From the NCBI RefSeq assembly GCF_949987515.2, contig NC_082702.1, positions 55,397,600 to 55,461,599 on the forward strand: 64,000 bases of DNA. The letters run 5' to 3'. Below the pieces are notes generated by a model. That model did not search any database, was not told the origin of the DNA, and worked only from the letters and a program-made list of their open reading frames with translations. A program made the translations under genes and the position numbers. This DNA comes from Delphinus delphis. Its lineage: Eukaryota > Chordata > Mammalia > Artiodactyla > Delphinidae. Of this stretch, positions 43,795 to 54,208 are shown piece after piece; positions within the stretch are counted from its first letter, which is position 1, and each line of letters starts with the position of its first letter.

Positions 43795-44856
43795 ACGGGA
43801 CCAAGATGGCGGAGGAGTAGGACGAGGCGCTCACCTCCTCCCACAGGAACGTGGAAAGCACATCTGCACGTGGACGGCTCCCACAGAACAGCTCCTGAGC
43901 GCAGGCACAAGACCTCAGACTTCCCGAAGGGCAAGAAAACCTCCAGCTAACCTGGTAGAACAAAAGGAAAAAGAAAAAGAAAGGAATGTAGACGGGGCCT
44001 GCGCCCCAGGCAGGGAGCTGTGGAGATCAGCCTGGACAGGCGGCGAGCGTCGAGCGTCGGAGCCTAGCAGGAGAGCACAGGAACCAGTCCGCGGAGGGCA
44101 GCACAGAGAGCAGCCTGCAAGGAAGGTCGGCGCCGCCACCCTGCGCTCCCCAGCCTCAGACGCTTATCCGTCAGTGCTGAAGCTCAGGCTTCGGAGGTCA
44201 GACCCAGGGAGAGGCCCGGGGCGGGATGCACGGAGACAGCTGAAGAGGCTGGACCGTGGCAACTGAGGGTGTGCTCGGAAGAAGCCGGGGCCTGTCAGAG
44301 AGCCAAGGCGCCGTACTGAGGGGTGCACGAGGAGAGGGGAGGGACCACCATAAGAGCTGCTTTCCTGACGAGCGCTCCCAGGCAACAGGACACTGCCTAC
44401 AGGAGCTCTGGGGGCTGGCGCGAGTCGCTGCCGCCATCGTGGGCTCCAGAGGCAGGCACAGGCCACCGCTACGAGACCTGCGAGCAGTCGCCAAGTGCTG
44501 CCCCCGCCCTCCCAGTAGCGCACAAGGGCGGCTGCACCTGCACACCCCGTATCAAGGGAATAAAAGCCAGCAGGTGCTGAGGAAACAGACAGCAAGCGTC
44601 CAAACTAACAGCAGCCCCTCGATTCTGGAAAAGATGGCGGAGTAGAAGGATCGAGCTCACCTCCTCTCACGAAAACAGCAACATCACAACGAACTGCTGA
44701 ACAATCATCGACAAAAAAGACTGAAACCTACCAAAAAAGATATTTTACATTCAAAGACAAAAGAGAAGTCACAATGAGACGGTAGGCGAGGTGCTTTCGT
44801 GCCAAGATAATGAACAAAATGGCAATAAGAACATACATATAATTACCTAAAATTTA
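43795..44856 (+). mobile_element. L1 5' UTR-like region
   Basis: Begins 'gggaccaagatggcggaggagtagg ... gctcacctcctcccac', the typical opening of artiodactyl L1 5' UTRs with a YY1-type AAGATGGCGG. A second related opening, 'gaaaagatggcggagtagaagg', lies at 44628-44650. The block is GC-rich until about 44660, then runs into A-rich L1 text. Overlapping frames (129-143 codons) are on both strands without domains. Confidence 0.75.
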
Positions 44857-45491
44857 ATGGGATTCGTAATGGATACAAAAACAAGACCCGTATATATGCT
44901 GTCTACAAAAGACCCACTTCAGACTCAGAGTCATGTGCAGACTGCAAGTGAGGCGATGGAAAACGTATTCCATGCAAATGGAAATCAAAAGAAAGCTGGA
45001 GTAGCAATACTCTTAGCAGACAAAATAGACTTTAAAATAAAGACTGTTACAAGAGACAAAGAAGGACACTACATAATGAACAAGGGATCAGTCCAAGAAG
45101 ATATAACAATTGTAAATATATATGCACCCAACATAGGAGCATCTCGATATATAAGGCAAATGCTAACAGCCATAAAAGGAGAAATCGACAGTAACACAAT
45201 AATAGTGGGGAAATTTAACACCCCACTTACATCAATGGACAGATAATTCAGATAGAAAATCAATAAGGAAACACAGGCCTTAAATGACCATGAAACCAGA
45301 TGGACTTAATTGATATTTATAGAACATTCCATACAAAAGAAGCAAAATACACTTTCTTCTCAAGTGCACATGAAACATTCTCCAGGACAGATCAGACCTT
45401 GGGCCACAAATCAAGCCTCAGTAAATTTAAGAAAACTGAAATCATATCAAGCATCTTTCCGACCACAGTGCTATGAGATTAGAAATCAATT
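44857..45491 (+). mobile_element. L1 ORF2 endonuclease-region fragment, left part
   Basis: The frame at 44857-45246 contains NQKKAGVAILLADKIDFKIK, DITIVNIYAPNIGA and EIDSNTIIVGKFNTPL, matching the N-terminal endonuclease domain of L1 ORF2. A stop after SMDR and later frame breaks end it. The usual D in VGDFNTPL is K here. The element continues at 46216 after a composite SINE insertion. Confidence 0.9.
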
Positions 45492-45672
45492 CGGGGGACC
45501 TCCCTGGTGGCACAGTGGTTAAGACTCTGCGCTCCCAAAGCAGGAGACCCAGGTTCGATCCCTAGTCCAGGAACTAGATCCCACATGCATGCTGCAACTA
45601 AGAGTCCACATGCCACAGCTAAGGACCTGATGCAATCTAATAAATAATCAAATATTTAAAAATAAATAAATA
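45492..45672 (+). mobile_element. tRNA-Glu SINE, second subtype, inserted in L1
   Basis: 'gggggacctccctggtggcacagtgg', 'caggttcgatccctagtccaggaactagatccc', 'gcaactaagagtcc' modules, then an A/T-rich tail. It inserted at 'tcaattc' in L1 ORF2. That motif reappears at 46216. Confidence 0.88.
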
Positions 45673-46009
45673 TTTGTTTATTTTTGGCTGTGTCGGGTCT
45701 TTGTTGCTGCACTTGGACTTTCTCTAGTTGCGGCGAGCGGGGGCTACTCTTCATTGCAGTGCACGGGCTTCTCACTGCAGTGGCTTCTCTTTGTTGTGGA
45801 GCACGGGCTCTAGGTGTGTGGGCTTCAGTAGTTGTGGCACGTGGGCCCAGTAGTTGTGGCTCATGGGCTCTAGAGTGCAGGCTCAGTAGTTGTGGTGCAC
45901 GGGCTTATCTGCTCCATGGCATGTGGGATCTTCCCGGACCAGGGCTTGAACCTGTGTCCCCTGCATTGGCAGGCAGATTCTTAACCGCTGCGCCACCAGG
46001 GAAGTCCCA
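45673..46009 (-). mobile_element. CHR-1-type SINE, inverted
   Basis: 'tttatttttggctgtgtcgggtctttgttgctgc ... gcagattcttaaccgctgcgccaccagggaagtccc' is a near full-length CHR-1 in reverse. It abuts the tail of the SINE at 45492 and looks nested in that tail. Confidence 0.92.
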
Positions 46010-46215
46010 ATAAAAAGAAAGAAAGGAAGAAAGAAAGAAAGAAAGGGAGGAAGGAAGAAAGAGAGAGAGAAACAGAGAGAGAAAGAAACAGAGAGAGAAA
46101 GAAAGAAAAAGAAAGAGAAAGAAAGAAAGGGAGGGAGGGAGGGAGGGAGGAAGGGAGGAAGGGAGGAAGGGAGGAAGGGAGGAAGGAAGGAAGGAAGGAA
46201 GGAAGGAAGGAAGGT
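46010..46215 (+). repeat. GA-rich microsatellite (GAAA/GGAA)n
   Basis: About 200 bases of nearly pure purine on the plus strand: (gaaa)n, then gaga/aacagagagag, then (ggga)n, (ggaa)n and finally ggtaggtcggt. It sits between the inverted SINE and the resumed L1, as an expanded SINE A-tail would. Confidence 0.95.
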
Positions 46216-46524
46216 AGGTCGGTCAATTCTGGGAATAAAAAACACAAATACACGAAGGCTAAACAATATGTTACTAGACAACCAATGGATCACTGACGAT
46301 ATCAGAGAGGAATTCAAAAAATACCTAGAGATAAATGACAACAAAAACAAGATGATCCAGAACCTGTGGGACACAGCAAAAGCAGTTCTAAGAGGGAAGG
46401 TGAGAGCAATACAGTTTTACCTCGGGAAACAAGAAAAATCTCAAACAACTTAAACTTACACCTAAAGCAACTAGAGAAGAAAGAACAAACAAAACCCAAA
46501 GTTAGTAGAAGGAAAGAAATCATA
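46216..46524 (+). mobile_element. L1 ORF2 fragment, right part
   Basis: 'tcaattctgggaataaaaaacacaaatac..gaaggctaaacaatatgttactag' resumes the L1 text. The frame at 46268-46453 includes DIREEFKKYLEINDN and AKAVLRGKVRAIQF, ORF2 residues after the endonuclease domain. It ends at the next SINE. Confidence 0.88.
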
Positions 46525-46715
46525 GGGGCTTCCCTGGTGGTGCAGTGGTTAAGAATCCGCCTGCCAATGCAGGGAACATGGGTTCGAGCCCTGCTCCAGG
46601 AAGATCCCACATGCTGCGGAGCGACTAAGCCTGTGCGCAATGAAAGCAATGAAGACCCAACGTAGCCAAAAATAAAAATAAATAAAAGAAAATAAGTAAA
46701 TTTAAAAAAAAAAGA
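46525..46715 (+). mobile_element. CHR-1-type SINE with internal deletion
   Basis: 'ggggcttccctggtggtgcagtggttaagaatccgcctgcc' head joined after 'gcgactaagcctgtgcgc' straight to 'aatgaaagcaatgaagacccaacgtagcc'. The repeated middle modules are deleted. Confidence 0.9.
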
Positions 46716-47759
46716 AAAGCTATGATGAACCTAAAGAAGGACTTGGTCTCCCTATTTTACAGATGAGCCACCCCGGACCCCCAGTTAGTCTGGGACCTCC
46801 ACACAAGTCCCACCATGCTGCTTCTCGGTTTGAACAGGCCACACTTTTAAAAAGCCTAGGACAGCCCCAAAGAGATGTAACGAAGAGAGACTGAGGACGA
46901 AATGCCTAGTTAAGCCAACTAAACAATCAGATTAAGAAACTATAAACCAAGAGGTCCTGGCATGGTTGCTTTTTTCTTTCTCATTTTATGGTTATTTGAG
47001 CTTTTCCTGCAACTACAAAAGAAACATAGGCTCATTTTTTCTGTTTTTAAAGAATAAGGGTCCCAGTCTGCAGACGCAGGGGCTGACAGAGCAGAGGGAC
47101 CCTTCTTCCCTAGGCGGGGGAGGGTGGGGGAGAGGGTACGGAGAAGATGGACGACGCAGAGCTAAAGCAGATCCCACCCCACACGCCGTTCTGAGCGGCA
47201 GGAGGTGGGCTGTGGGCGCTGGAAGTGGAGAAAAGCTGAGGACGGCGACTGAGACTGGAAAAAGGAAGGCAGGTAGGGGAGGTGGCAAGAGAGAGCTGAA
47301 ACTCAGCACCGTGGGCCAGACAGCGCTGGAACCCCGGTTCCCAATAAACGCCACAACAGCCAGGCCTTTCATCCACAAGCGCAGCCTGGACCCAAAGCCC
47401 TGCAGGGGGTTGGGGGTTCGCCATGGAGGGCAGGACGAAGGGGAGCAGCCTGCGAAGCCAGGTGACAGGAAACTGCGAGGGACTGGAGGTCCTGAGGCCT
47501 GGAGGATGTGCAAGGGAGTCAGGTCGCGGCAGGGGTGGGTGTGTGTGTGCGTGCGTGCGTGCGTGTGTGATTTATCCTCTTCAATGGTACATTTTCCATC
47601 ATTTAGTCTAAATTTCATTCTTTCAATTTCTTGATATTCTCTCAACTTAGTATGATGTAAGATACATAAGTATGACCAAAAAATAAGCCTGCGAGGTGCA
47701 ATTTTAAGAACTCAGAGGAGAAAAAAAATTTTTTTTTAATTAAAAAAAAAAAAGTTTCT
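46716..47759 (-). other. ZDHHC7: ZDHHC7 intron 1; (TG)n/(CG)-rich repeat at 47536-47570
   Basis: Mirror-image frames of 222 (plus, 46966-47634) and 210 codons (minus, 47013-47645) are GC-driven with no domains. A gtgtgtgtgtgcgtgcgtgcgtgcgtgtgtg microsatellite lies at 47536-47570. Confidence 0.45.
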
Positions 47760-47966
47760 TGGGCTTCCCTGGTGGCGCAGTGGCTGAGAGTCCGCCTGCC
47801 GATGCAGGGGACACGGGTTTGTGCCCCGGTCTGGGAAGATCCCACGTGCCGCAGAGCGGCTGGGCCCGTGAGCCGTGGCCGCTGAGCTTGCGCGTCCGGA
47901 GCCTGTGCTCCGCAAAGGGAGAGGCCACAACAGTGAGGGGCCCGCGTACCGCCAAAAAAAAAAAAA
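47760..47966 (+). mobile_element. CHR-2-type SINE
   Basis: 'gggcttccctggtggcgcagtggctgagagtccgcc', 'ggctgggcccgtgagccgtggccgctgagc', 'ccacaacagtgaggggcccgcgtaccgcc' then A-tail. It has few differences from the consensus and is a young copy. Confidence 0.94.
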
Positions 47967-49784
47967 GAATGGAGCATTCAGACAGCCTACCCCAGTGCCT
48001 TGGCTCCAGTGCATTCAGTGCCACTGCAGTTATGTTCTTGTATGTTCTTTCCATCAATCTGCAGTCATGAAAGGTTTAGTTTGTGCTTTCAAACCAGACC
48101 AGTAATGTATGCCATACGAACCAGTATCTTCTTCTCAAGTTACTGAATCTGAAGAACAGAATATTAACCTTTAAGGGAAAAAACCAATGGAATATTAAGT
48201 GAACAAAAGCCAGGTCTCAATAATGCGCTGGCACACTGTCCACACTGTGAACAGTAAACTTATGTAACCTTTCCAGAAAGGTCTTTCAAACTAAAACAAA
48301 ACAGGGCAAACTGAGAAACACACAAGGAGCCAAGGCTCTGGGAGAGGAAAGCCAACCTCACGGGGGTGGGGAGGGGACGACACTGGGCTTTTCCCCATCC
48401 CAGCAGCCACTCTTCAGCCTCCTGCCAGGTCCTTCTCCTCCACAGACGTGGAACTGTGGCGGTGCCTGGGCTGGGTCCTGGGTTGTCCTCTTTAGCTACA
48501 TGCTCTCTGAATAATCTCCCAGGATCTCAGGCCCATGTAGTCAGAAAAGATGCCCCTGGGAAGCTGCCAAGCGTAGTGCGTTACTGGGCGTCTCCAGTCC
48601 GTCACTCAGCAACTCCACGGCAGGGTCAAAGCAGAAACCCCTCCACCCACCAAAACCTCCTGAGCCTACCTTCTCGTCTCCATAAATGGTACCAAGGTCA
48701 AAAGCCAGGACACACCCTTCATTCCACTCTTTTCCCAACCTCCCCACACCTAACCCGTCAGCAGGTCCTGTGGGCTGGACCTCCAACACCGACCCAGATC
48801 AAGGCTGCCCCGCCCGGGCAGCACAAACCAGCGCTCCGTTTCCACACTCACTGCCTCTGTGCGCCCATAACCCACTCCCCGATCAGCACCCAGGCCCAGC
48901 TTTTACAGATGTAAGTCGGGTCCTGCCACTCCCTTACCTATTAAAACCAGCCAATTGCTGCCTCTGTGGTTAGAATAAAACCCAAAGGCCACCCTGTGGC
49001 TACACAGCCCTACCTGGCCCGGAGCCTGTGGACCGCACCTCTTACCTCCCCTCCCACCCGGGCTGTCTCGTTCCTCTGTCATCACCGCAACAGAATGTTC
49101 TCGTAATATCCCCAGCACACCCCGAACTCCACAAACCCTTGTTCAGTGAGAGAAGGAAAAGCAAAAACAAACCCCAAAGGAACCGGAAAGGAGTAAGAAA
49201 GAGGGTCAAAGTGGGAGGCCTGGGGTGGGGTGGGATGGGATGGGGTCAGACGGTCCGGGGAGCTGAAGGGGGAGAAACGTGGACGGGTTAAGGGGGGAGA
49301 GGGAGAAGGGGAGGAAGGAGAGAGACCCACGCTGGCAGGGCTTTTTCTGGGTGTGTCACTGGGAGCACACAGGCTGCACGAGGCAGCCTCAAAGGCACGT
49401 GTACACAGATGCCAAAGCTTCCACCTTTATCCCCGTACCAGAGCCACAGCCGGAAAGTCAAATGGAGGAGCTATTTTTAATCCCAACATGGTAACTAAAC
49501 CCTCAAGAATTCCAAAGCCAGAGACAAAAAGAACCCCAGAGTCCCCAAACGCTTCAAGTGTCCCGTCCCAGGGAAAAGCTGAGCCTGAACCAAGCTGGTG
49601 AATCCCCGCCTCTTTCCTTATCTTCCTAAATGGGGTTTCTTTGTTTAATAAGAAATGAACTTTTGTAACATCAGACTTGCCCAAACCTGCAACACAAGGC
49701 CCATCTGACCCGCTCACAGTGAACCTAGCTCTCAGATGCAAGTTAACGACAATGTAAGATACTGGAATGTGAAAGGATAGGCCA
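47967..49784 (-). other. ZDHHC7: ZDHHC7 intron 1; weak L2-like patch, purine-rich tract
   Basis: About 48930-49080 ('ccttacctattaaaaccagccaattgctgcc ... aaaacccaaaggcc') resembles an L2 fragment, at low confidence. 49140-49330 is G/A-rich low-complexity. A 182-codon plus frame (48366-48914) has no domains. Confidence 0.4.
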
Positions 49785-49985
49785 GTTACTGAACATCTGC
49801 CATGGGTCAGGACCTTTGTATACATCACGACGGTGAACCCTGCCGCTACCCTAAAAACGAGGTGCTCGCTAAGGGATGAGGAAATTGCGCCTTCGAGCTG
49901 CAGTACCCTGCCCAAGCTCACGGCCAGCAAAGTGTGGAGTCGGGGCTGTTCCGACTCCAAAGCCCATGCTCTTCCATGAAAACAC
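49785..49985 (-). repeat. MIR-class SINE relic
   Basis: 'ttactgaacatctgccatgggtcagg', 'gatgaggaaattgcgccttcgagctgcagtaccctgcccaagctcacggccagcaaag' reads as an inverted, diverged MIR. Confidence 0.7.
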
Positions 49986-50271
49986 AGCATCTCCCTGAGC
50001 ACTTGGTTTCAGAAAACATGTTCCGTAACGTGGACACTGAATCTGGGAAATACAGACCGCTAAGAATTCAAAACGTCCCGACCAGAAATACTGTAAGAGC
50101 CTGTCTCAAGAGAAACTGGAAGCTTCTCTATCCTGCCTGCCCCTGCTTATTACTAGGTCTGCAAACGCACTGCGCCCTGTCCCAGAATGACCCAAACCAC
50201 CAGCTTAACACAGAGCTGGCCTCTCCTTCCATTTACTGATAACACTCCTCACACAGCCAGTATTTACTCAG

Positions 50272-50587
50272 CACTTTTTTTTTTTTTAATGTTGAGCCTT
50301 CTTTTAATTTATTTATTTTTATTTTTGGCTGTGTTGGGTCTTCGTTTCAGTGCGAGCGCTTTCTCCAGTTGCGGCAAGCGGGGGCCACTCTTCATCGCAG
50401 TGCGCGGGCCTCTCACTGTCGTGGCCTCTCCTGTTGCGGAGCACAGGCTCCAGACGCGCAGGCTCAGTAGTTGTGGCTCACGGGCCCAGTTGCTCTGCGG
50501 CATGTGGGGTCCTCCCAGACCAGGGCTCGAACCCGTGTCCCCTGCATTAGCAGGCAGATTCTCAACCACTGCGCCACCAGGGAAGCA
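50272..50587 (-). mobile_element. CHR-type SINE, inverted
   Basis: T-run, 'tttggctgtgttgggtcttcg', 'ggcctctcactgtcgtggcctctcc', 'gcagattctcaaccactgcgccaccagggaagc', combining CHR-1-like and CHR-2-like wording. Approximate direct repeats 'tactcagcactttt' and 'tactaagcacctttt'. Confidence 0.9.
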
Positions 50588-51424
50588 CTACTAAGCACCT
50601 TTTAACCTCTGGACACAAGGCCTCTTCTTCCCTCATTCCTACGTGCTGCCCACGCTTCCTGCTTACAGCTCTGACCGTTCCCTTCCCACTTTTCTCACAA
50701 CCCAAGCTTAGGCACCCTCACTTCTGGCTGTACCTCTGTAGAACACTAACCAACAGAGGCGCCAAACCTTGGGACCATGGCATTCAAGGCGCCACTGAAT
50801 CTGGCTCCCCTGCCCTTCCAGGCTCTTCCACGCAGCGTTCATCCTGCTTCCCCTGCTGGGCCTGTTCACACCTCTGTGCTTCTGCTCCCGCTGTTTCCTC
50901 CAATTAGAAGACTCTCGCTCTCTGCCTATTTACCACGCACCCACTATGTACAAACCACTGCAGGGTAAGTGTTTTCAAAACTGTGAGGTGCTGTACCAAT
51001 GTAAGGCATTATCTTGGCCCCATGAAGAGTCTGGATTTATTAGACAATTATTAAAATTCTACTAGAGGTTTTTCAAGAATAGAATGAACTAGTAAGCAAA
51101 ACAAGAATACGTCTGTAGATAGAGGCAAAAAAGTGAGTGAAAGAGAAAAAAAATCAGAGGCAAGTGAGAGTAAGTGACTAAATGCCGTCCCCTAACAGGC
51201 AGACCAAAGTACAGACACATGTTAAACTGGAAAGGAGGCGTTTTCTCCTCCTCAGAGGCAAGGGGAAGAAAAAGACTGATGGGCATTCAGAGATATCTCA
51301 GCTGGAATGGAGTCAAAGTTGAGAGAACTCTCCCAGCAGCCTCTGCTCTATGATCTATAAGGGAGAGTCCTCTGTCAATGGTAAAGCAAAAAAAGTGTGT
51401 GTGTATATATATAATATAGATACA
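50588..51424 (-). other. ZDHHC7: ZDHHC7 intron 1; L2-like fragment
   Basis: About 50790-50950 ('ggcgccactgaatctggctcccctgcccttccaggctcttccacgc', then 'ttctgctcccgctgtttcc') resembles the L2 3' region. The rest is unremarkable. A gtgtgtgtatatatat microsatellite precedes 51425. Confidence 0.45.
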
Positions 51425-51850
51425 CATATATACATAATTTTAAGTGAGGTATAGTTGATTTACAATATATAAGTTTCAGGTGTATGACATTCACAATTTT
51501 TAAAGGTTATATTCCATTTATGCTGCAACTAAGGAGCCCTGGAGCCACAACTAAGGAGCCCGCCTGCCACAACTGAGGAGCCCACATGCTGCAACTAAAG
51601 AGCCAATGAGCTGCAACTAAGGAGCCCGCCTGCCACAACTGAGACCCGGTGCAACAAAGCAAATAAATAAAAAAATTTAAAAATTGGCTGTATTCCCTGA
51701 GTTTTACAATATATCCTTGGAGCGTATTTATTAACGATGGTTTGTACCTCTTAATCCCCCACCCCATCTTGCCCCTCCCCTTCCCTCTCCCCACTGGTAA
51801 CCACTGGTTTGTTCTATAGCTGTGAGTCTGCATCTCTTTTTAAAAAGTAT
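51425..51850 (-). repeat. L1 3' UTR, inverted, split by a SINE
   Basis: 'agtgaggtatagttgatttacaatatataagtttcaggtgtatgacattc' at 51440-51510 and, after the SINE, 'gttttacaatatatccttggagcgtatttatt ... ggtaaccactggtttgttctatagctgtgagtctgc' at 51690-51835. Confidence 0.8.
51520..51687 (+). mobile_element. 5'-truncated SINE tail with expanded internal modules
   Basis: Six 'caacta(a/g)ggagcc'-type modules in tandem, then 'gacccggtgcaacaaagcaaataaataaa'. This is the 3' part of the second tRNA-Glu SINE subtype. The tRNA-like head is missing. Confidence 0.8.
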
Positions 51851-51869
51851 ATTTTTAAGGAAGGCACCA

Positions 51870-52545
51870 TGAATGAAGGAAGGATGCTGTGTAATAAAGA
51901 ATTTAACCCCGCTCAAATGAAGGTCTGGGCTTTATCATTGGCTGATCATCTGATTTAGGGTGGGGACTGGCCACACCAGAAAGACCAACATGATTCAGGG
52001 TGGGGCTCTGGGTCACGCAGTATCAGTTGACCTGGAAACTGAGATCAACCTTGTGGGCGGTCAATCAATCAATCATTTATGCCCATGTCACAGAAGCCCA
52101 ATAAAGACTGCAAACACCAAGGCTCAGGTGAGCATCCCTGGTTGGCAATACCCGGCGCACAGTGTCTCGTGTCAACACCAGTTACGCACCACGTTCCAGC
52201 TCCTTGGGGAGAGGACAATGGAAGCTCCGTGTTTGGTACAGCCCCAGATCCTGTCCTGAGAGCCGCTTCACTCGGCTGACTTTAATAAGCCATAACTCTG
52301 AGCACAACAGCTTTCAGTGAGTTCCGTGAGGCCTGCTAGCTAGTAATCGAACCTGAGGGAGCCTTGGGGAACCCCCAGACTTGCAACTGGTGTCAGAAGT
52401 GACGGTGGTCTTGTGTGGACTGTTCCCTCTCAACTTTGTAGCTGACCAACTCTGCAGGTGGCCCAAACTCTTCTCAGGTGCTTCAGCTGAAGGGTCACAC
52501 ACAAGTTGCTAACCTGACCCTGGAAACTGGCTTTGGGGACAAAAG
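51870..52545 (+). repeat. probable ERVL-class LTR relic
   Basis: 'tttatgcccatgtcacagaagcccaataaagactgcaaac', 'ggacaatggaagctccgtgtttgg', 'gagttccgtgaggcctgctagctagtaatcgaacctgagg', 'gcaactggtgtcagaagtgacggtggtcttgtgtggactg' follow the order of an ERVL/MLT2-like LTR. Family is tentative. There is no internal viral region. Confidence 0.6.
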
Positions 52546-53219
52546 GGAGCAAGAGTGAGTGTTTAGATTCTATACTTTATGCTCTGCTCTAGTGTTCGAA
52601 CTTCTTTTTTTTTTTAACAAAACAAGCATGTATTACCTCTGTAATTAAAACATTACTTTAAAGAAACATACCCCAAAAAGCTGCTTTAAGAAAACTATCT
52701 TGTAGAGTTGCTCACCACGGATTGGAGCAGGGAATCCAATTGGAGCAGGGAATCATCAGGAAAACTACTTCTCAATTCATCCCAAGCATTAACTTCACAT
52801 GTGAACTTACTGCTCATTCCATTTCCTCACATTAACAAAGATTATGTGATTTATGTCACCAAAGGGTCCCAGCCTTGCAGGTAAGTTTCAGAAAGAATGT
52901 AAAAGCATGTCCAGACTTTTGACTGGCTCAAGACTGTTCTTATACGAAGTTCCTTTCAGTACTTTCTCTCTGTCGCTGAGAGGGTCATTCTATTCATGCT
53001 AATATTTGTCCTTTCTAGAAGAGGACTTCTGCTTTCATAGTGCATTGATTAGCAAGGCTGAAAATTCCTAATTCACTCCTTGTAATCGAGGCAGGCTCTG
53101 AGTCATTGGTAAAAAAAAATAATAAAAAATAACAAAAGAAAACTTTTTTTTGTTTGATGTATACATCTCTACCCACTTTGCTTTGACGTGAGATGTGTGC
53201 ATAAAGAGTTCCAGTTGTT
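52546..53219 (-). other. ZDHHC7: ZDHHC7 intron 1, nothing recognised
   Basis: A/T-rich. A 16-bp tandem duplicate 'attggagcagggaatc' occurs at about 52723-52755. Confidence 0.4.
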
Positions 53220-53432
53220 GGGCTTCCCTGGTGGCGCAGCGGTTGAGAGTCCGCCTGCCGATGCAGGGGACACGGGTTCGTGCCCCGGTCCGGGAAGATC
53301 CCACATGCCGCGGAGCGGCTGGGCCCGTGAGCCATGGCCGCTGAGCCTGCGCGTCCGGAGCCTGTGCTCCGCAACGGGAGAGGCCACAACAGTGAGAGGC
53401 CCACGTACCGCAAAAAAAAAAAAAAAAAAAAG
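53220..53432 (+). mobile_element. CHR-2-type SINE, near consensus
   Basis: Complete head 'gggcttccctggtggcgcagcggttgagagtccgcctgccgatgc', body and long A-tail. Flanking repeats 'aagagttccagttgttg' (53203-53219) and 'aagaattccagttgttg' differ at one base. It is among the youngest insertions here. Confidence 0.95.
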
Positions 53433-53676
53433 AGAAAGAATTCCAGTTGTTGATTTATGAATTATTTAGGAAATTACTATCAAATAGTCTCATGCTCCTC
53501 CACCTCACAACTGAAAAGCCCACCTACCAGCCTCGCTCCTGAAAGCATACAACCCAAATAATGTCAGTCACTCGACGCTTCTATTTACCAGAATCTCCAA
53601 GAGGTGCAATTTAAGACGTCTATTCCATTCCGTTTTTCAAATATCCCAAGAGCCGTTCTCTTTAATCAAGTACTCT

Positions 53677-53881
53677 GGGGCTTCCCTGGTGGTCCAATGG
53701 CTAAGGTTCCACGCCCCCAATGCAAGGGGCTTGGGTTTGATCCCTGGTCAGGGAACTAGATCCCACATGCCGCAACTAAGAGTTCGCATGCCGCAACTAA
53801 GTTTGCATGCTGCAACGAAGATCCCGCATGCCGTAACTAAGACCCAGCACAGCCAAAATAAATAAATATTAAAAAAAAAAG
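53677..53881 (+). mobile_element. tRNA-Glu SINE, second subtype
   Basis: 'ggggcttccctggtggtccaatggctaaggttcc', 'gggtttgatccctggtcagggaactagatcccacatgcc', tandem 'gcatgc(c/t)gcaac' modules, 'aagacccagcacagccaaaataaataaat'. Direct repeats 'aagtactctg' and 'aagtattctg'. Confidence 0.92.
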
Positions 53882-53911
53882 TATTCTGACTTCCTAAGAA
53901 GCAAATTTACG

Positions 53912-54208
53912 GCGCGGGCTTTCTCTAGTTGCAGCGAGTAGGGGCTACACTTCGTTGAGGGGCGCGGACTTCTCACTGCAGTGACTTCTCTTGTTGCGGA
54001 GCATGGGCTCTAGGCGTGTGGGCTTCAGTAGCTGTGGCTCGCAGGCTCGGTAGGTGTGGCTTGCGGGCTCTGGAGCGCAGGCTCAGTAGTTGTGGCCCAC
54101 TGGCTTAGCTGCCCCGTGGCATGTGGGATCTTCCCAGACCAGGGCTCGAACCCGTGTCCCCTGCATTGGCAGGCGGATTCTTAACCACTGAGCGACCAGA
54201 GAAGTCCC
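53912..54208 (-). mobile_element. CHR-1-type SINE, inverted, lacks its 3' tail
   Basis: 'gcgcgggctttctctagttgcagcgagtaggggc ... gcggattcttaaccactgagcgaccagagaagtcccc'. The T-rich start expected of an inverted copy is absent, so the element's 3' end is truncated. Confidence 0.9.

Noticed and set aside
44857..45246. 129-codon frame as a host gene
   Set aside because: It is L1 ORF2 endonuclease-domain text, broken downstream.
46966..47645. Mirror-image 222- and 210-codon frames
   Set aside because: Antisense shadows in GC-rich intronic DNA, without domains.
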